From Microscilla marina ATCC 23134 (GTDB lineage: Bacteria > Bacteroidota > Bacteroidia > Cytophagales > Microscillaceae), in contig NZ_AAWS01000009.1 of the NCBI RefSeq assembly GCF_000169175.1, positions 124,001-188,000 on the forward strand: a stretch of DNA of 64,000 nucleotides. Direction: 5' to 3'. The notes beneath the pieces are model-generated. The model searched no databases and was not told the origin of the DNA. It was given only the letters and a program-made list of their open reading frames with translations. The translations under genes and the position numbers were made by a program. Positions 7,677 to 15,443 of the stretch are shown piece after piece; positions within the stretch are counted from its first letter, which is position 1; the number at the start of each line of letters is the position of its first letter.

Positions 7677-9413
7677 CTAATACCAGTCTGGTCTGGTGGC
7701 GGGCTCAAAGTCCTGTTGGTAGGAGGTATACATTATTTGCCCCATTTCCTTCTTTCGTTGATAGTCTTGTTTTTTTTGAACTCTATCGAGGTCTTTCGAC
7801 CAGTCTCTGCCATAGCCATTTCCTTCAATTGTGAGCCAGTTTTTGAGGCTGTAGTTGGTCGTTACCCCATGGGTTTGAATAAAGCGTTGATACATTTGCA
7901 GGTTTTGCCGCATTTGTTGAATGCTCAGGTCACGCTCCTGTTGAATGTTTGAAATTTGTTGCATAAGGTTTCCCAACTCCTTTTTGGAAGGCAAAATGTT
8001 AAAGGCTTCGTAGGTTTCTTGTGCCAGATGATAGGTCTCGTGCTGTCTGGCAGTATCTTTTGCCGCAGTATTTTCTGGTTTTTGCTCTGCCTGATCCGGA
8101 GACGCTTGCGTTGTGTCTGCTGGAGCAGCTGACAGGGCATTACGGCGAACCGTGGCTTCACTAATCAAACCTTCCTGAATAAGCGACAGGTTATCACTGA
8201 AATATTTTTCTGCCATTGTCACAGTGCTGCCTTCCTCAGTAAATATTTGAATGACTTCTTCTTTGGAAGGTACCGGATTTACCAGGTGTTTTGATTCTTG
8301 CTGACCAGATGGTGCGGGTTTGTTTTCGGTCATTTCTGTGGCAACAGACTGATTCTTTTCACTTACCTGAGTTGATTTTTTTTCTGAATAAACCTCTTCT
8401 TTTACGGGCGTAGCCAATGCTTTTTTTTCCAGGACACTTAACCTTTTCAGGAGCGACTCATTGGTTTTAGCGGTTTCTTTTTGCCGTTCCAGTTCCCTGG
8501 CTTCCAGGGTTGCCATTCTTTTTTCCATAGCTGCCACTTTGCTCAGGAGCGACTCATTGGTTTTAGCGGTTTCTTTTTGCCGTTCCAGTTCCCTGGCTTC
8601 CAGGGTTGCCATTCTTTTTTCCAGAGCAGCTAAATCCTTGTTCAGTTTTTCATGGTCATTACCTCCTGCCTGAGTATGTTCTTTTTTTAACAAAACATTT
8701 TCCTCCCTCTCTTCTTCTTGCACAGCAGTGAATATTTGTTCTTTACTTTCAAAAATTTCTTTTTCTTCTTTTTCTTTAGAGAGAGTATAGGTTTTAATTT
8801 TATTATCATTAACTATATTATTATTAACTATATTATTGGGTGAATCACCGTTCACATCCGGGGTGAACAGTGAAGCATAATCCTGGTGAACTATTGGTCG
8901 CCCCTCCAGAAGGTTTTGCACTATAAGGGTGAACAACTGATCACTTGTGGCGTGATCAATGGTTTGCCCCTGACTGACTTCCACTAATAGGGTGATTAGT
9001 TGTTCCTTTCGTTTTTTAAGGTTGGGCAAGTCAGAGGCTGCCAAAATACAGGTATTGTCAAACAGTTTTTTTGCGACAGGAGAAAATGCATAGTAAGCCC
9101 CTACTTTACTTCGGTTACGGTGAGGGATCAGAAGCCCTTTTTTTACCAGTTTTTCAAACTTCTTCTGCATGCCCCGTTTACTTGCGATTTCCAGTGTAGG
9201 CAAGTCATTCCGGCATTTTTCTGGTCTAAGCCAGTAATACATGGTACCATCTTCCTCGAAAGACTTATTTTTACCACTTTTGGCAAAGTCGTATGCCCAG
9301 CCAAGAATCGTCTGCTCGTCCAGTTTAAGACTGATGCCTTGCCGGATAACTGCCTCAAAATCGAGGTTGATTCGTTTTTTATAGGTATTATCTGTTTGTT
9401 TTTGATTTTTCAT
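7677..9413 (-). CDS. Winged-helix-like replication protein with coiled-coil repeats and long tail
   Basis: A 578-aa protein. The first 120 residues (YKKRINLDFEAVIRQGISL, ILGWAYDFA, LPTLEIASKRGMQKKFEKLV, GAYYAFSPVAKKLF) match the two small proteins encoded directly upstream at 9447-9788 and 9795-10262. This domain looks like the winged helix of phage replication or regulatory proteins. Next is a charged, heptad-like section with a 32-aa unit present twice (LEKRMATLEARELERQKETA), then a helical C-terminal region (about 465-578) with LTIEGNGYGRDWSKDL. The link with dnaB 43 bp downstream suggests initiation or helicase loading; this is inference. Confidence 0.6.
   Translation of the reverse strand: MKNQKQTDNTYKKRINLDFEAVIRQGISLKLDEQTILGWAYDFAKSGKNKSFEEDGTMYYWLRPEKCRNDLPTLEIASKRGMQKKFEKLVKKGLLIPHRNRSKVGAYYAFSPVAKKLFDNTCILAASDLPNLKKRKEQLITLLVEVSQGQTIDHATSDQLFTLIVQNLLEGRPIVHQDYASLFTPDVNGDSPNNIVNNNIVNDNKIKTYTLSKEKEEKEIFESKEQIFTAVQEEEREENVLLKKEHTQAGGNDHEKLNKDLAALEKRMATLEARELERQKETAKTNESLLSKVAAMEKRMATLEARELERQKETAKTNESLLKRLSVLEKKALATPVKEEVYSEKKSTQVSEKNQSVATEMTENKPAPSGQQESKHLVNPVPSKEEVIQIFTEEGSTVTMAEKYFSDNLSLIQEGLISEATVRRNALSAAPADTTQASPDQAEQKPENTAAKDTARQHETYHLAQETYEAFNILPSKKELGNLMQQISNIQQERDLSIQQMRQNLQMYQRFIQTHGVTTNYSLKNWLTIEGNGYGRDWSKDLDRVQKKQDYQRKKEMGQIMYTSYQQDFEPATRPDWY
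8451..8642 (-). repeat. Two tandem 96-bp units within the replication-protein gene
   Basis: GAGCGACTCATTGGTTTTAG begins at 8451 and again at 8547. The two 96-bp units are nearly identical and encode the 32-aa coiled-coil unit twice, in frame. Confidence 0.88.
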
Positions 9414-9446
9414 TGCTAATTATTTAAGGTAAATTGAGACAGTACA

Positions 9447-9788
9447 TCAGGAGCCTTTGAATAGTTTTTGGGTGATAGGAGAAAAAGCATAATAAGCACC
9501 TATCCCCTGCCGATTGTAGTGGGGAACAAGCAGGTCTTGCTTTACCAGTTTTTCGATGATTTTCCGGATTCCTCTATCAGTCTTAATTTTGAGGGTAGGC
9601 AGGGCATCCCGAAATCCTTTTGGAGTAAAACAATAATACCTGATGCCATCATCCTCAAGAGGTTCAAGAGTGCCATCCCAGGCAGCTTCATAAGCCCAGG
9701 TCAGAACCACATGCTCAGAGAGCTTAAGGTCTATGTTGTTTTGAATAAGCGCGTGAAAATCAAGAGTTAAATTTTTTTTGTAAGGCAT
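9447..9788 (-). CDS. Small winged-helix-like paralogue 2
   Basis: A 113-aa protein consisting only of the N-terminal domain of the protein at 7677-9413: YKKNLTLDFHALIQNNIDL, VVLTWAYEAA, LPTLKIKTDRGIRKIIEKLV, GAYYAFSPITQKLF. The pattern RxIxKxxEKLVxxxLLxPH followed by aromatic strands suggests a winged helix. It is the middle one of three tandem paralogues, likely made by duplication. It may bind DNA with, or compete with, the longer protein. ATG at 9788. Confidence 0.6.
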   Translation of the reverse strand: MPYKKNLTLDFHALIQNNIDLKLSEHVVLTWAYEAAWDGTLEPLEDDGIRYYCFTPKGFRDALPTLKIKTDRGIRKIIEKLVKQDLLVPHYNRQGIGAYYAFSPITQKLFKGS

Positions 9789-9794
9789 TGTTAT

Positions 9795-10262
9795 TTAGTT
9801 TGATGAATTAATTTTTATTTGTTTTAGCATTTGAGATACCACCTTTGCCTGCTCACTAATCTCGTATGTATCTGTGCTATCCAGCAGGCCAAAATGAGTA
9901 AAGAGCTTCTTGGCTTTGGAAGTGAATCCGTAATATGCCACTCTGTTTTTTTGGTAGGGGTGAGACACCAGCAACCCTTGTCTTACTAACCTTTCAAATT
10001 TTTTCTGTATACTTTGTTTGCTGCCAACCCCCAGCGTGGGCAACTCCTGAAGGCACCTGTCGGCACTTAGTTCAAAGTACTCTATCCCAGCCTCCACCAC
10101 CGAAGGGTGACTGCCATCGCATGCCAGGTCGTGTGCCCAGTCCAGAATGACATATTCATCAGTTTTGATACTGATGTTGTTTTCAATGAGGGCTGTCATA
10201 TCGAACCTCATGTGTTTTTTATAGTTGACAGGTGTTGATGTCTGATGATTCATTTGGTACAT
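9795..10262 (-). CDS. Small winged-helix-like paralogue 3
   Basis: A 155-aa protein, the first and most divergent of three tandem paralogues: YKKHMRFDMTALIENNISI, VILDWAHDLA, LPTLGVGSKQSIQKKFERLV, VAYYGFTSKAKKLF. It has about 35 extra C-terminal residues (STDTYEISEQAKVVSQMLKQ) that look helical. It lies 6 bp upstream of the next paralogue, so they are probably co-transcribed. A second ATG at 10253 is an alternative start. Confidence 0.6.
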   Translation of the reverse strand: MYQMNHQTSTPVNYKKHMRFDMTALIENNISIKTDEYVILDWAHDLACDGSHPSVVEAGIEYFELSADRCLQELPTLGVGSKQSIQKKFERLVRQGLLVSHPYQKNRVAYYGFTSKAKKLFTHFGLLDSTDTYEISEQAKVVSQMLKQIKINSSN

Positions 10263-10293
10263 ATTTTAAGTATTGATTAAATCTGTGTTTGAA

Positions 10294-10584
10294 CTACTTT
10301 TTATTTTTCTTTTTCAACCTTCTGGCTTTGGCTGCTGCCTTATTTCTGGCAATACGCCCTGCCCTGATTTGTTCTTCCTGGTCTTTCTTCTCCCGGATAC
10401 GCTCTGCTCTGGCTGCCAGGTAAGCTTTGAGCTTTCGTTTGCTTCGGGCAAGTTTTTTGGGTAGGTAAATCCAGGTGTTGTGGTCTACCTGTACCTTCAC
10501 TTTGTTTTGCAGGTCTTTTTGCCGCTGTTGGGCAAGGAGCTTTGCTTCGCGCTTGTGTTGTTTGGTAATGCTTTCTCTACTCAT
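10294..10584 (-). CDS. Small very basic protein of unknown function
   Basis: A 96-aa protein made largely of Lys, Arg, Ala, Gln and Glu, with basic clusters at both ends (KQHKREAKLLAQQRQKD and AAAKARRLKKKNKK) around a short non-helical stretch (DHNTWIYLPKKLARSK). It is probably helical and nucleic-acid binding. It starts the run leading into the replication genes. No family recognised. Confidence 0.5.
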   Translation of the reverse strand: MSRESITKQHKREAKLLAQQRQKDLQNKVKVQVDHNTWIYLPKKLARSKRKLKAYLAARAERIREKKDQEEQIRAGRIARNKAAAKARRLKKKNKK

Positions 10585-10728
10585 AGCTGGTGCTCTTTAG
10601 GTTTACTACTCAGTATTAGCATTGCCTGTAAAATCAGCCATAGCAGTGGTAGGTTTGCCCACAAGGTATGCGACAAATGATGTATCATTTTTCTTATAGT
10701 TTTTTGTTAGCAGTGTATTTTTACCCAC

Positions 10729-11037
10729 CTAATCTTTCCCACATTGTCCTTTTAGATTGTCCGATTTTCTTTGGAAATGATGGGTTATCTTGGATTCTAT
10801 TTTTGCCTCAAAACTGACCGGAAATTCAAACAAGGAGACTATTTTGCCTTCAAAGACAGCCTCACGAACGGAGAGTTTTTTGGGATACTGGGGCTGAAAG
10901 TCGTGATAAAACAGACTCCCATTGAGGTGCTTTAGATCAGTAATGGTAAAGTACTGAATGTCACTTTCATTCAGTTTTTGCAATACCGTTACCTTTTTTC
11001 TTGTGTGCGGGTTGACTCTTTTTTTCCTCTTTTTCAT
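10729..11037 (-). CDS. Hypothetical basic protein
   Basis: A 102-aa protein with a basic start (KKRKKRVNPHTRKK) and a middle that could be beta-strand (DIQYFTITDLKHLNGSLFYH, EAVFEGKIVSLFEFPV). No family recognised. It is the first gene of the minus-strand replication run, directly downstream of the long hairpin-rich non-coding region that probably holds its promoter. Confidence 0.45.
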   Translation of the reverse strand: MKKRKKRVNPHTRKKVTVLQKLNESDIQYFTITDLKHLNGSLFYHDFQPQYPKKLSVREAVFEGKIVSLFEFPVSFEAKIESKITHHFQRKSDNLKGQCGKD

Positions 11038-12340
11038 TTTTTACTTTGATGTTTGATCTTTAAATATTGAGAGAATATCCTCTTTTGTATGGCTACAGCA
11101 ATGCCGTAGAGTTGCCTGCCCAGAGGGACACACCACCTTACCGAAAGCTATACCAGGAAGCATTTACTCGTGCGTTTGCTTACCCTGAGTAGTCATCGTT
11201 ACATAATGGCAAATAGGTTTGCCAGACTGACACCAGGATGAATGAAGGGATTGAAGATATTGCTTGCCTCTCTTGAACAAGTCGCTGGGGGAATTATAAT
11301 GTTGTTTACTTCATTTGATCATTTGTTAATTTAAGTAAGTAGTTTCTTTCTATTTAATAAGCAGTCGTTTGTGCTGACAATGTTGTTTACCTGTCTGTCT
11401 AGAGAAAAAGGCAAAGGCATGCTACGTGCATGTCTTTGCCCGGAAATATTACAAGGGTCAAACTTGCATTAGATAAGCGCTATCCATGGTACTGTTTGAC
11501 CCTCACATTCAACTAAACTCAGATCATCATTGTCAGGTATTTCACTAAGCCTTCTGCTTAATGAGGATGCAATAGTATGAACAAGAAATAATACAAACAA
11601 GGTTTTTGTTAAAAAACTTCTCTTTTTTGCGTAAAAAACAAGTATTTATACTTGCTTATGTGATAGCTAATATTTTTTTGAAAGAATTTTGAATGTTGAT
11701 GAAAGTTTGGTAAGATTGTACTCAACATAAGGGTTCTTTCGTTCGGGAGATCAAACGTTGCCTGCTTACTGGCAGTGTTTGATTTTGCTTACGACATATC
11801 ATTAGAGCAAAGGCTCCACCTATTTTTCTTGTTTATATAACATCACACGGCTTGCCTGTCAGCAGAATCCCGCTGGCAGGACAGGCTTAAAAGAAACCCA
11901 GAGTTATTTCTTAACTGTATATCAAACTGCTTGATTTGAGGCTGTATGGCGCTTTTATGCCTGGTTTTAAAGCAAGCAGCCACCTTACCACAGGTGTTTA
12001 TTCAGGACTAAAGTATGGCTGTTTGCATACGTTACTGATTTACCTGTGGTCTGGAATGGCTTGGTCTGCCTGTACCGGAAACTGATGTTTCTGTACCAGA
12101 GCCAAAAAACAACCGTTCAGTTTTTTGCGCTGTAGCAGGTGTTTTTTAGGCTAAAGTCCCTGTTTTGGTATGAAAATTTAAATTATCATTTTAGCGAATA
12201 TAATAATTCGCTTGAATAAATGGGAGTGCTATATATATACTTCAAAAGAGTATTATTATTTGATAAATACAATTTTAACAATTTGTTGTATCCGTTTGTG
12301 AATTACAACTACTAAGAGTCGTTTGATTATTTATTTATGC
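11038..12340. other. 1.3-kb non-coding region with a series of hairpins
   Basis: No convincing gene on either strand. Stem-forming pairs seen: 11410-11440 (GGCAAAGGCATG with CATGTCTTTGCC), 11455-11502 (GGGTCAAAC with GTTTGACCC), 11639-11654 (CAAGTATTTATACTTG), 11750-11783 (ATCAAAC..TTGCC with GGCAG..GTTTGAT), 11854-11886 (GCCTGTC with GACAGGC), and 12194-12211 (GCGAAT with ATTCGC) in a very AT-rich patch. Lying between the replication genes and the XRE regulator, it could hold the replication origin, promoters or a structured RNA. Confidence 0.5.
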
Positions 12341-12375
12341 AAAAACCTTTGCTTGTTTCAGGCGAAGGTTTTTTT
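12341..12375 (-). terminator. Rho-independent terminator of the XRE gene
   Basis: A stem with AAAACCTTTGC on one side and GCGAAGGTTTTTTT on the other, 9-nt loop, 12 bp beyond the stop of the minus-strand regulator. T-runs on both sides allow termination in either direction. Confidence 0.7.
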
Positions 12376-12386
12376 ATTGGCATTAC

Positions 12387-12710
12387 TCATTTATTTTTTG
12401 GTAGCTTCTTCAGTATTTGTTCAGCGGCATCCACTTTGGTTTGGGCTTCCCTGAATAAATGAACGGCTTCTTTGAGCAAAGCAGTGGCAGTTCCTTCCGG
12501 GGTTGCCCGGTTCATCAACTCTACCACCGTCAGCCCAAATACCTGCGCAATCTGGGCAATGTCGTCCAGCCCTACATTTTGGGTACGTCCATTTTCAATT
12601 CTTTCATAAGTTTGTTTGCCCCAACCCAGTTTAGTCGCCATTTGTTGGTGGGTAAGCCCCTCACTGGTACGCAAATGCTTAATGATTTTTAGTAAGTCTT
12701 GTTTTTCCAT
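12387..12710 (-). CDS. XRE-family helix-turn-helix regulator
   Basis: A 107-aa protein from the ATG at 12710. The frame stays open upstream to 12839, but that part crosses the operator-like palindromes and is not domain-like. HTH_3 at about 8-63: LRTSEGLTHQQMATKLGWGKQTYERIENGR, then LDDIAQIAQVFGLTVVELM. A helical tail follows (AVHLFREAQTKVDAAEQIL). It is likely an autoregulated repressor, divergent from the membrane-protein gene at 12885. Two matching 15-bp palindromes lie in the shared promoter region. Confidence 0.85.
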   Translation of the reverse strand: MEKQDLLKIIKHLRTSEGLTHQQMATKLGWGKQTYERIENGRTQNVGLDDIAQIAQVFGLTVVELMNRATPEGTATALLKEAVHLFREAQTKVDAAEQILKKLPKNK

Positions 12711-12742
12711 GGGGCTAAAATACCTGCTTTTTCTTTGACACA

Positions 12743-12757
12743 CATCAAGTTTTGATG
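12743..12757. promoter_or_regulatory. Operator-like palindrome 1
   Basis: CATCAAGTTTTGATG: 6-bp half sites CATCAA/TTGATG with a 3-bp spacer, 33 bp upstream of the XRE start codon. It matches a second site at 12805-12819 at 13 of 15 positions. Probably bound by the adjacent XRE protein (inference). Confidence 0.65.
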
Positions 12758-12804
12758 CTTTTTGTTTGTAAGTAGTTACCAAAAGATTACATTTGAATGA
12801 ATAA

Positions 12805-12819
12805 CATCCATTTTTGATG
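12805..12819. promoter_or_regulatory. Operator-like palindrome 2
   Basis: CATCCATTTTTGATG, the second copy of the palindrome, 62 bp from the first and 66 bp upstream of the plus-strand gene at 12885. Two sites about six helical turns apart suit cooperative control of both divergent promoters. Confidence 0.6.
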
Positions 12820-12884
12820 TTAAATGTATTATAAGACATTTAAATATGATGTAATTTACTGATTCACTACCAACTATCTTTACT

Positions 12885-14906
12885 ATGAACAATTCTCAAC
12901 AACTATTACAAAAGATCAAACAGGCACATTCTGCCACCCGGCTTACCACCCAAAATCCTTACGATGAACAACACGAAGTGGCCAAATGGAAAGACCACTA
13001 TGAAAAGGCGCAGCAGTATATGGAGGGCAAGTCTTACCTCGAAAGGCGGTTGGTCTGGTTTAAACTCAGCAAAGGATTCAGGACGTTTTATCACCCGGTA
13101 TCAGTCATACTTGCCTTGGTAACCGCTACCCTGCTGGCCACCCGGCATTTAAAGCTGCACTCACTGGGTCCCACCTCTATCTTTTTGCTCTTACTCACTC
13201 TGGCGTGTTTGCTGGTGATTTTTGGCGCACTCGAATGGGGCAAGAAAGAAAAAGCCACTGATGTGTTTTATCGGCGGGCAAACGGCAGAGCAGTAGCGCT
13301 GGTGCAATGGCTCTACCTTGGTTTACTGGTGTTTGCTTCGCTGCTGGTCAGTGCTTTGGGTGGGGCACTCATTGGCGATGCCCAAACGAATGAGAACAAA
13401 AATATTATGGCGGATAAAGTTCAAGCTGTCCAACAGGTAAAAACCGATCACCAGACACGTTTGCAACAGCTGGCAAAGACCATTGCCGGGCTCGAAAGCC
13501 TGTCGGTAAACCCTAAGGTAAGGCGCTGGGGGCTGACCAAAGCCGAGCAGGAAAACCTGCGGGCGGGCAAAGCAGAAAAAGCAAAACTTGAGCAACAACA
13601 GGCGCAGCAAATTGCCCGGCTTGAGACCCGTTACGGGCAACGTAGCCAAATCAACCATTATTACCGCCACTTAGGAATGGGGATTGGTTTTTCGGTGGTG
13701 CTGATGATGGAACTGTTCCTGATATACGCCTATTACTTTCACAATGCTTTTATGAAACGGGTAGAAGCCGAAGGCAGGCAACACGCTATTTTGCCCCTGC
13801 CCGAAGAAGCTAAAGAAGGAGTATTGCCTCACCAGGAAATCATAACGGCAGTGACTCAGGGTTTACAAACCGGGTTTAGTCAGTTAATCAATGTCTCTGA
13901 TTCAGCCACAGAGTCAGAAGGGCATGATCAAAGAAAGGAAATCAGTTTGCGCCCCAGAGGTAAGCCTGACCCGGTAAACAGGCACGAGTTGCATGACAGT
14001 TTAATGAATAATGATGGTGGTGGTATGAACAAAAGTGGTGTCAAATCAAAAGACAGTCATGACAGTTTAATGGGTGGTATGAACAAAAGCGGTGTCAAGT
14101 CAAAAGACAGTCATGACAGTTTAATGGGTGGTATGAACAAAAGTGATGTCAAGTCAAAAGACTGTCATGACAGTTTAATGGGTGGTGTGAACAATCATAC
14201 AACACCTATGAACAAAAGCAGTGATGTCAAGTCAAAAGGCTGTCATGACAGTTTAATGGATGGTGGTATGAACAAAAGTGATGTCAAGTCAAAAGACTGT
14301 CATGACAGTTTAGTGGATGGTGGTATGAACAAAAGCAGTGATGCCAAATCAAAAGACTGTCATGACAGTTTAATGGGTGGTATGAACAAAAGTGATGTCA
14401 AGTCAAAAGACAGTCATGACAGTTTAACGAGTGATGGTATGAACAAAAGTGGTGTCAAATCAAAAGACAGTCATGACAGTTTAATGGGTAGTATGAACAA
14501 TCATACAACACCTATGAACAAAAGCAGTGGTGTCAAGTCAAAAGACAGTCATGACAGTTTAATGGGTGGTAGTGCTGCTATGAACAATCGTGCAACACCT
14601 ATTGTGGCGAGCAACGGTGTCAAACAAAGCAGAAAAAAAACAGGTCGCAATGGCTATTATATTTCTCCTATTTGTTTTGACCGCTATTATGAAGGACGCG
14701 ATTGTAACGATGAGCCTTACCGCAAGTTGAGGTGGTATGAAACAGTAATACCTGACTTGATGAAAGGGGTGAAGTATGGAGATATTCTGGAAAAGCAATA
14801 CCAGGTCTATGATTTTAGACAAGACAGGTATGTGGTGAAAAACATCAGTGATACCACGCTCAGAAGCACCATTGTAGCCCAATTGAAAAGTCTGGAAAAT
14901 ATGTGA
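12885..14906 (+). CDS. Multi-pass membrane protein with nine tandem MNKS-HDSL repeats
   Basis: A 673-aa protein, no family recognised. Order: hydrophilic N-terminus (1-70), hydrophobic segments near 72-92, 97-116 and 143-165, a coiled-coil-like stretch (about 175-245, rich in Q, K, E), a fourth membrane segment near 253-277, then a hydrophilic region with nine copies of a 17-25 aa unit (MNKSDVKSKDSHDSLMGG type, about 380-570), and a C-terminal domain (about 585-673: GYYISPICFDRYYEGRDCND, LRWYETVIPDLMKGVKYGDI). It is divergent from the XRE gene and likely controlled with it. The repeats may vary in number between strains. Confidence 0.6.
   Translation: MNNSQQLLQKIKQAHSATRLTTQNPYDEQHEVAKWKDHYEKAQQYMEGKSYLERRLVWFKLSKGFRTFYHPVSVILALVTATLLATRHLKLHSLGPTSIFLLLLTLACLLVIFGALEWGKKEKATDVFYRRANGRAVALVQWLYLGLLVFASLLVSALGGALIGDAQTNENKNIMADKVQAVQQVKTDHQTRLQQLAKTIAGLESLSVNPKVRRWGLTKAEQENLRAGKAEKAKLEQQQAQQIARLETRYGQRSQINHYYRHLGMGIGFSVVLMMELFLIYAYYFHNAFMKRVEAEGRQHAILPLPEEAKEGVLPHQEIITAVTQGLQTGFSQLINVSDSATESEGHDQRKEISLRPRGKPDPVNRHELHDSLMNNDGGGMNKSGVKSKDSHDSLMGGMNKSGVKSKDSHDSLMGGMNKSDVKSKDCHDSLMGGVNNHTTPMNKSSDVKSKGCHDSLMDGGMNKSDVKSKDCHDSLVDGGMNKSSDAKSKDCHDSLMGGMNKSDVKSKDSHDSLTSDGMNKSGVKSKDSHDSLMGSMNNHTTPMNKSSGVKSKDSHDSLMGGSAAMNNRATPIVASNGVKQSRKKTGRNGYYISPICFDRYYEGRDCNDEPYRKLRWYETVIPDLMKGVKYGDILEKQYQVYDFRQDRYVVKNISDTTLRSTIVAQLKSLENM
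14025..14570 (+). repeat. Nine tandem 51-75 bp coding repeats
   Basis: Each unit starts ATGAACAAAAG and carries AAAAGACAGTCATGACAGTT or a close variant. Unit length changes only in steps of three bases, so the frame is kept. Two units carry an insert reading NNHTTP and the last a variant NNRATP. Neighbouring units are near-identical at DNA level, suggesting recent expansion or gene conversion. Confidence 0.9.
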
Positions 14907-14911
14907 TAAGT

Positions 14912-14949
14912 AACCCCTGTAGGTAGACCGTCTGTCTACCCCAGGGGTT
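14912..14949. terminator. Strong hairpin between convergent genes
   Basis: AACCCCTG (14912-14919) plus GGTAGAC (14922-14928) pair with GTCTACC (14934-14940) plus CAGGGGTT (14942-14949): a 15-bp stem with one small internal bulge and a 5-nt loop. It lies between the stop of the repeat-bearing membrane protein and the stop of the convergent gene at 14957. Confidence 0.65.
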
Positions 14950-14956
14950 TGGGTGT

Positions 14957-15397
14957 TCAAGTGTTTACTTTTAAAGTCTCTGCGTGTTTTGCCAGTTCTT
15001 TGATTCTATTCAACTCCGGTTTGCCCGCCCCGACCAGGGTAGCCTTGCGAAGTGCCTCTTTTTCGCTGATCTGAAACTTCCGAAACACGGTTTGCCAGGC
15101 GTCAGGGTTTTGCCAATACTCCTGTTCTTTTTCGCTGAGGTTTTCGGCCAGTAAAATCACTACCTGATTGCCTGCGGCAAACAAGCACTCGATGAGTTGG
15201 CGGGTAAAAGCCAGTGGATCAGTGGTAGCCTTGGTTTTATTAGTGGCTTTGCTACCAACTACTGTTTCATTGGCGGTAAGCGATACCACAGGCAGCCCCT
15301 GGCAAGCCGCCCATGCTTCTTTGCCCGAAAAGGGCAGCCCTACGGTACAATATAAGGTAGGGAGTTGCTTTTGTTGTGGTTGTTTCTGTTGATTCAT
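14957..15397 (-). CDS. Hypothetical protein with a P-loop-like motif
   Basis: A 146-aa protein with TLYCTVGLPFSGKEAWA near residues 14-30, which resembles the Walker A of small phage P-loop kinases (GxPxSGK[ST]) but with Glu instead of Ser/Thr after the lysine. The rest is mostly helical and I see no clear Walker B. It is the last gene of the minus-strand baseplate series, so it may be a late phage gene. Function unknown. Confidence 0.45.
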   Translation of the reverse strand: MNQQKQPQQKQLPTLYCTVGLPFSGKEAWAACQGLPVVSLTANETVVGSKATNKTKATTDPLAFTRQLIECLFAAGNQVVILLAENLSEKEQEYWQNPDAWQTVFRKFQISEKEALRKATLVGAGKPELNRIKELAKHAETLKVNT

Positions 15398-15443
15398 AAA
15401 TGTGTTAATTGATTGATCGATCGTCTATTTGTCGGAGTTTTGA

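Noticed and set aside
12711-12839. N-terminal extension of the XRE protein
   Set aside because: The extension covers both operator-like palindromes and has no domain character; the ATG at 12710 gives a standard XRE protein.
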